From Roseburia rectibacter (GTDB lineage: Bacteria; Bacillota; Clostridia; Lachnospirales; Lachnospiraceae): a stretch of DNA of 64,000 nucleotides. Below the pieces are notes generated by a model. The model saw nothing but the letters and a program-made list of their open reading frames with translations. It ran no database searches and had not been told where the DNA came from. The DNA lies in NCBI RefSeq assembly GCF_014287515.2, contig NZ_CP092473.1, forward strand, positions 1,205,001 to 1,269,000. The letters are read 5' to 3'. Within the stretch, counting starts at the first letter, position 1, and the number at the start of each line of letters is the position of its first letter. Below are positions 59,625-64,000 of the stretch, piece by piece. Made by a program: the position numbers and the translations under genes.

Positions 59625-61415
59625 ATGATACAGGAAAGATTAAAGGCACTGCGTGCAGAGATGGAGAAAAGAGGGATCACTGTATATGTTGTGCCGACTG
59701 CTGATTTCCATGAATCAGAATATGTAGGAGACCATTTTAAGGCAAGAAAGTTTATTACCGGATTTACCGGTTCTGCAGGAACTGCCGTTATCACAGCAGA
59801 GGAGGCAGGGCTCTGGACGGATGGACGTTACTTTGTACAGGCGGAAAACCAGCTTAAGGGCAGCACAGTTACACTCTACCGCATGGGCGAAGAGGGCGTG
59901 CCAACAGTAGATGAATTTGTAAAAGATAAATTAAACGAAGGTGGATGTCTCGGATTTGACGGACGTGTTGTAAACGGTACCTGGGGAGGTAAACTTGAAA
60001 AAATTGCTTCTGCAAAAAATGCCTCCATGCATGTGACAGAAGATCTGATCGACCTGATCTGGGAAGACCGCCCTGCATTGTCAAAACAGCCTTTATTTAT
60101 TTTAGAAGAAAAATATTCCGGAAAAAGCACCGCGGATAAAATTGCAGATCTAAGGAAAGCTATGAAGGAGAATGGTGCAAATGTCCATATTTTAACTTCT
60201 CTTTATGATATCGCATGGCTTTTAAATATCCGTGGCAATGATATTGATTATGTGCCGGTCGTATTGTCATATCTGGTGCTGACAGAAACAGAATGTATCT
60301 GGTTTTTGCAGGAGGATGTAGTGGATGATAAGATCCGTGCTTATCTGGATGAAAACCATATCATTACAAAACCATATAATGCGGTCTACGATTATGTACC
60401 GGAAATCCCGGCAGACGCAGTCGTGCTGATGAACCGCGGCATGGTTAATTACCGTATCGTAAACAGTCTTGATAAAGCAATCAAAGTTGTGGATAAACCG
60501 AACCCGACCGAGCTTATGAAAGCAGTAAAAAATAAGACGGAGGTGGATAACACCAGAGCTGCACATGTAAAAGACGGTGTTGCATTTACGAAGTTCATGT
60601 ACTGGCTCAAGACAAATATCGGCAAGATCCCTATGACAGAGATCTCGGCTTCTGACTATCTTGAAGCGCGAAGAAGAGAGCAGGAGAATTTTATTGAGTT
60701 GAGTTTTGATACGATCTGTGCTTATGGTGCAAATGCTGCGATGATGCATTATGCTGCAACACCGGAATCAGATACGGAATTAAAACCGGAAGGATTCTTA
60801 CTGGTGGATTCCGGCGGACATTACTTTGAGGGAACCACGGATATCACAAGAACCATGGCACTTGGACCGATCACAGATGAGATGCGTCTGCATTTCACAA
60901 CCGTATGCAGATCGAATATGAATCTTGCACATGCGAAATTCTTATATGGATGTACCGGATTAAACCTTGATATTTTGTCCCGTGGTCCTCTCTGGGAGAT
61001 GGGCATTGATTATAAATGCGGTACCGGACATGGCGTTGGGTATGTGTTAAACGTACATGAGGGACCGAATGGTTTCCGCTGGAGAGTTGTGCCGGAGCGT
61101 CATGACAATGGTGTTTTAGAAGAAGGAATGATCACGACAGATGAGCCGGGCGTATATTTAGAGGGCAGATACGGCATCCGTACGGAAAATGAACTTGTAT
61201 GCCGTAAGGCTGAGAAAAATGAGTATGGTCAGTTCATGGAATTTGAAAATATTACCTATGCGCCGATCGATCTTGATGCGATCGATCCGGATCTTTTAAG
61301 CGCACGTGAGAAAAAGATGTTAAATGATTATCATAAGATGGTATATGATACCATTTCCCCGTATATGACACCGGAGGAAAATGAGTGGCTGAAACGCTAC
61401 ACAAGAGCAATCTAA
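59625..61415 (+). CDS. Aminopeptidase P family (M24) metallopeptidase
   Basis: 596 residues; ATG 59625 after AGAGGAAAG. Two creatinase-like N-terminal domains (about 1-130 and 150-290), then a pita-bread catalytic domain with dimetal ligands D395, D406, H469, E507, E521 (VDSGGHYFEGTTDITR, GTGHGVGYVLNVHEGP, TDEPGVYLEGRYGIRTENEL). It removes the first residue from peptides with proline in the second place. The length and the two N-terminal domains fit the three-domain APP1-like class, not the smaller PepP. No export signal, so cytoplasmic. Confidence 0.94.
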   Translation: MIQERLKALRAEMEKRGITVYVVPTADFHESEYVGDHFKARKFITGFTGSAGTAVITAEEAGLWTDGRYFVQAENQLKGSTVTLYRMGEEGVPTVDEFVKDKLNEGGCLGFDGRVVNGTWGGKLEKIASAKNASMHVTEDLIDLIWEDRPALSKQPLFILEEKYSGKSTADKIADLRKAMKENGANVHILTSLYDIAWLLNIRGNDIDYVPVVLSYLVLTETECIWFLQEDVVDDKIRAYLDENHIITKPYNAVYDYVPEIPADAVVLMNRGMVNYRIVNSLDKAIKVVDKPNPTELMKAVKNKTEVDNTRAAHVKDGVAFTKFMYWLKTNIGKIPMTEISASDYLEARRREQENFIELSFDTICAYGANAAMMHYAATPESDTELKPEGFLLVDSGGHYFEGTTDITRTMALGPITDEMRLHFTTVCRSNMNLAHAKFLYGCTGLNLDILSRGPLWEMGIDYKCGTGHGVGYVLNVHEGPNGFRWRVVPERHDNGVLEEGMITTDEPGVYLEGRYGIRTENELVCRKAEKNEYGQFMEFENITYAPIDLDAIDPDLLSAREKKMLNDYHKMVYDTISPYMTPEENEWLKRYTRAI

Positions 61416-61437
61416 AAGACAGAGAATGGAGAGAACA

Positions 61438-64000
61438 ATGGGCGGAAAGCTGGTATTGATTGACGGACACAGTATTTTGAACAGGGCATTTTTCGGAATC
61501 CCGGATCTGACGAATTCGGAGGGACTTCATACGAACGCAGTCTATGGATTTTTGAATATTATGTTCAAGATTTTAGAGGAGGAGCAGCCGGATTATCTGA
61601 CGGTTGCATTTGATGTGTCAGAGCCGACTTTCCGCCATAAAATGTTCGCCGAATACAAAGGCACGAGAAAGCCGATGGCACAGGAACTGAGAGAACAGGT
61701 TCCGCTCATAAAAGAAATGTTAAAGGCGATGGGAGTCACCACGATCGAAAAAGGCGGTTACGAGGCAGATGACCTGCTTGGAACCATTGCAAAACAGAGC
61801 GAACAGAAAGGTCTTACCGTTTCCGTGGTTTCCGGCGACCGTGATCTTTTACAGCTTGCAACGGATCATATAAAGATCCGTATCCCAAAAACAAAGCGCA
61901 CCGGTACAGAGATTGAAGATTACAATGCCACAGAGGTAAAAGAAAAGTATCAGGTAACACCGATCGAATTTATAGATGTCAAGGCACTGATGGGTGATAC
62001 AGCGGACAATATTCCGGGTGTGCCTGGGATCGGTGAAAAGACGGCAACTGCGATCATTGCGCAATACGGAAGTATTGAAAATGCCTATGCGCATGTGGAT
62101 GAATTAAAGCCGCCGCGTGCAAGCAAAAATTTAAAAGAATACTATGATCTTGCACAGATGAGCAAGACTCTTGCAACGATCGAGATCCATGCGGATATTG
62201 ATTATGATCTTGCAGGAGCAAAGCTAAATGGAATTTCTGGACTGTATACGGAGGAGGCATACCTTCTCTGCAAACGTTTGGAATTTAAAAATCTTTTAAA
62301 CCGGTTTGAGGTAGATACTCCGAAAAATCAGGCGGCAGAACATTTTAAATTTGTGGAAGACCGAAAGGAAGCAGAGAAAGTATTTGCGAAGCTGCGCGGA
62401 AAAGACTGTGGTTTTTATATTGTTTTCGGAGATAAAAAGAAGGATAGCCACGAGGAAGCAGACGGGCAGATGAATCTGTTTGCGGCAGGAGATATGCCGG
62501 GGGCAGACAGTGAGCCGTCCGGCATCGTTGAAAGCGCAGAAAATGATGCAGTGGAGTGTTGCATTGGTGCTGCCGTTTCAATTGGTGGGGAAGAAACCTT
62601 TTTTATAAAAGCAGGAGAAAATCTTCCGGCAAAGCAGATCATGTCCATGCTTACCACGAGTGAAGCTTCATCCTATGCGACACTTGATTTAAAACCACAG
62701 CTTGCAGCACTTGGTTTACTGGAACGTCAGAAAAATGGTAATATTGCTTTATCAGATCTTTTTGACGGAGTGATCGCAGCCTATCTTCTGAATCCGTTAA
62801 AAAATGAATATCCATATGAAGATATTGCAAAAGACTATCTGGGACAGATGGTGCCGTCTAAGGCGGATCTTCTTGGAAAACAGACCATAGAGCAGGCAAT
62901 GAAAAATGCGCCGGAAGCATTCCTAAGTTATGTATGCTACATGGCATATGTGGCGCAGGCATCAAAGAAGACACTCGAAGATGATCTGAAAGAAGAGGGC
63001 ATGGATCAGCTATTTTCCGAGATTGAGATGCCACTTGTATTTACTCTTGCAGATATGGAAAATGAGGGAATCATTGCATGCAGGGATGCGCTGATGGAGT
63101 ATGGAGATAAACTTGCAGTGCGTATCGCAGAACTGGAAAAACAGATTTATGAGGAGGCTGGGGAAGAATTTAATATCAATTCCCCAAAACAGCTTGGAGT
63201 AATTTTATTCGAGAAACTTTCCATGCCATATGGGAAGAAAACAAAGACCGGATACTCAACGGCAGCAGATGTGTTAGAACGGCTTGCACCGGAATACCCG
63301 ATCGTTTCCGATATTTTAGAATACCGTCAGCTTACCAAGTTAAAGTCCACCTATGCGGACGGACTGGTAAACTATATCGCAGAAGATGGCAGAATCCATA
63401 CCAGTTTTAATCAGACGATCACAGCTACCGGACGTTTGAGCAGTACGGAGCCGAATCTTCAGAATATTCCTATGCGGATCGAACTGGGAAGACTGATCCG
63501 TAAGGCGTTTGTGCCAAAAGAAGGATTTGAGTTTATGGATGCCGATTATTCGCAGATCGAACTTCGCGTTTTAGCGCACATGTCAGGGGACGAAAAGCTG
63601 ATCGAGGCATACCGGGAAGCACAGGATATTCACAGAATTACCGCATCCCAGGTATTTCACATTCCGTTCGACGAAGTGACGGATCTGCAGCGCCGCAATG
63701 CCAAGGCAGTAAATTTTGGAATCGTATACGGAATCAGTTCATTTGGACTGAGTCAGGATTTAAGCATCAGTAAGAAAGAGGCAGCAGAGTATATAGAGCG
63801 TTACTTTGAAACTTATCCGAAGATCAAGACATTTTTAGATGGACTTGTGACGGAGGCAAAAGAAAAAGGTTATGTGACGACTATGTTTGGAAGAAGGCGT
63901 CCGGTACCGGAACTTTCGAGCAGCAATTTTATGCAGCGTTCGTTTGGTGAACGTGTTGCCATGAACTCTCCGATTCAGGGAACGGCGGCAGACATTATCA
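61438..64000 (+). CDS. polA: DNA polymerase I, 3' end outside window
   Basis: The open frame runs from ATG 61438 (AGAGAATGGAGAG upstream) to the window end, 854 residues. The 5'-nuclease domain covers 1 to about 285 (GGKLVLIDGHSIL, GYEADDLLGTIAKQ, SGDRDLLQL, GDTADNIPGVPGIGEKTA). The 3'-5' exonuclease-like domain at about 300-480 lacks the DxE pair (it reads GFYIVFGD) and a proper last acid, so proofreading is probably absent, as in Bacillus PolA. The polymerase part has TATGRLSSTEPNLQNIP, DADYSQIELRVLAH and NFGIVYGIS. Gap filling and primer removal are its roles. Confidence 0.97.
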   Translation, partial: MGGKLVLIDGHSILNRAFFGIPDLTNSEGLHTNAVYGFLNIMFKILEEEQPDYLTVAFDVSEPTFRHKMFAEYKGTRKPMAQELREQVPLIKEMLKAMGVTTIEKGGYEADDLLGTIAKQSEQKGLTVSVVSGDRDLLQLATDHIKIRIPKTKRTGTEIEDYNATEVKEKYQVTPIEFIDVKALMGDTADNIPGVPGIGEKTATAIIAQYGSIENAYAHVDELKPPRASKNLKEYYDLAQMSKTLATIEIHADIDYDLAGAKLNGISGLYTEEAYLLCKRLEFKNLLNRFEVDTPKNQAAEHFKFVEDRKEAEKVFAKLRGKDCGFYIVFGDKKKDSHEEADGQMNLFAAGDMPGADSEPSGIVESAENDAVECCIGAAVSIGGEETFFIKAGENLPAKQIMSMLTTSEASSYATLDLKPQLAALGLLERQKNGNIALSDLFDGVIAAYLLNPLKNEYPYEDIAKDYLGQMVPSKADLLGKQTIEQAMKNAPEAFLSYVCYMAYVAQASKKTLEDDLKEEGMDQLFSEIEMPLVFTLADMENEGIIACRDALMEYGDKLAVRIAELEKQIYEEAGEEFNINSPKQLGVILFEKLSMPYGKKTKTGYSTAADVLERLAPEYPIVSDILEYRQLTKLKSTYADGLVNYIAEDGRIHTSFNQTITATGRLSSTEPNLQNIPMRIELGRLIRKAFVPKEGFEFMDADYSQIELRVLAHMSGDEKLIEAYREAQDIHRITASQVFHIPFDEVTDLQRRNAKAVNFGIVYGISSFGLSQDLSISKKEAAEYIERYFETYPKIKTFLDGLVTEAKEKGYVTTMFGRRRPVPELSSSNFMQRSFGERVAMNSPIQGTAADII

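Noticed and set aside
1..64000. CRISPR array
   Set aside because: No set of regularly spaced short repeats was seen; the only tandem repeats are in coding regions.

Overview
The window looks like a low-GC Firmicute chromosome from the family Lachnospiraceae, probably a motile gut genus such as Roseburia or Agathobacter. This is inferred from the gene content (a cysE-cysS-mrnC-rlmB-sigH block, short clostridial-type ThiC, a FliD-like protein behind a SigD-type promoter, YfhO and LTA-synthase-like proteins) and from the prophage proteins. The species cannot be fixed from the sequence alone.

Positions 1-31035 are the right part of a long-tailed (siphovirus) prophage; its left end lies outside the window. 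In order it carries: the 3' part of a RecB/Cas4-like nuclease gene; a 916-residue protein with the RNA-polymerase catalytic signature ADFDGD and helix-turn-helix segments at both ends; a packaging module (candidate cos region, putative small terminase, HNH nuclease, SH3 protein, connector, a protein with an HGILGMKWGVRR tag, large terminase); the portal; a fused prohead protease and HK97-type capsid; neck and tail genes with an endolysin lying among them; a 2214-residue tape measure; baseplate and fibre genes, two of which end in S74 self-cleaving chaperone domains; a holin; and a leftward-module-free end of excisionase and tyrosine integrase. Virtually all genes are on the plus strand and closely packed.

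Positions 31036-64000 are host chromosome. The prophage abuts hisH-hisF. Then follow ung, an orphan FliD-like gene with a SigD-type promoter, mnmA, a three-domain metH, tRNA-Val and tRNA-Met, ispF, a divergent XRE regulator and GT-C glycosyltransferase pair with clear operators, a secreted beta-helix surface protein, a response-regulator diguanylate cyclase, a Cys T-box controlling cysE-cysS followed by mrnC, rlmB and sigH, a possible small RNA, a TPP riboswitch with thiC, a PIN-like protein with a 45-bp tandem repeat, tRNA-Thr, a 47-residue minus-strand gene, an LTA-synthase-like and a YfhO-like envelope pair, a thioesterase, an M24 aminopeptidase, and the 5' part of polA.

The most unusual item is the prophage RNA-polymerase-like protein. 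It sits at the head of the late packaging module rather than with early genes, and its N-terminus resembles the tag on a small protein of the same module. A working hypothesis is a single-chain polymerase that is either made late or carried in the virion. The remaining prophage layout is conventional apart from the endolysin position and the fused protease-capsid gene.
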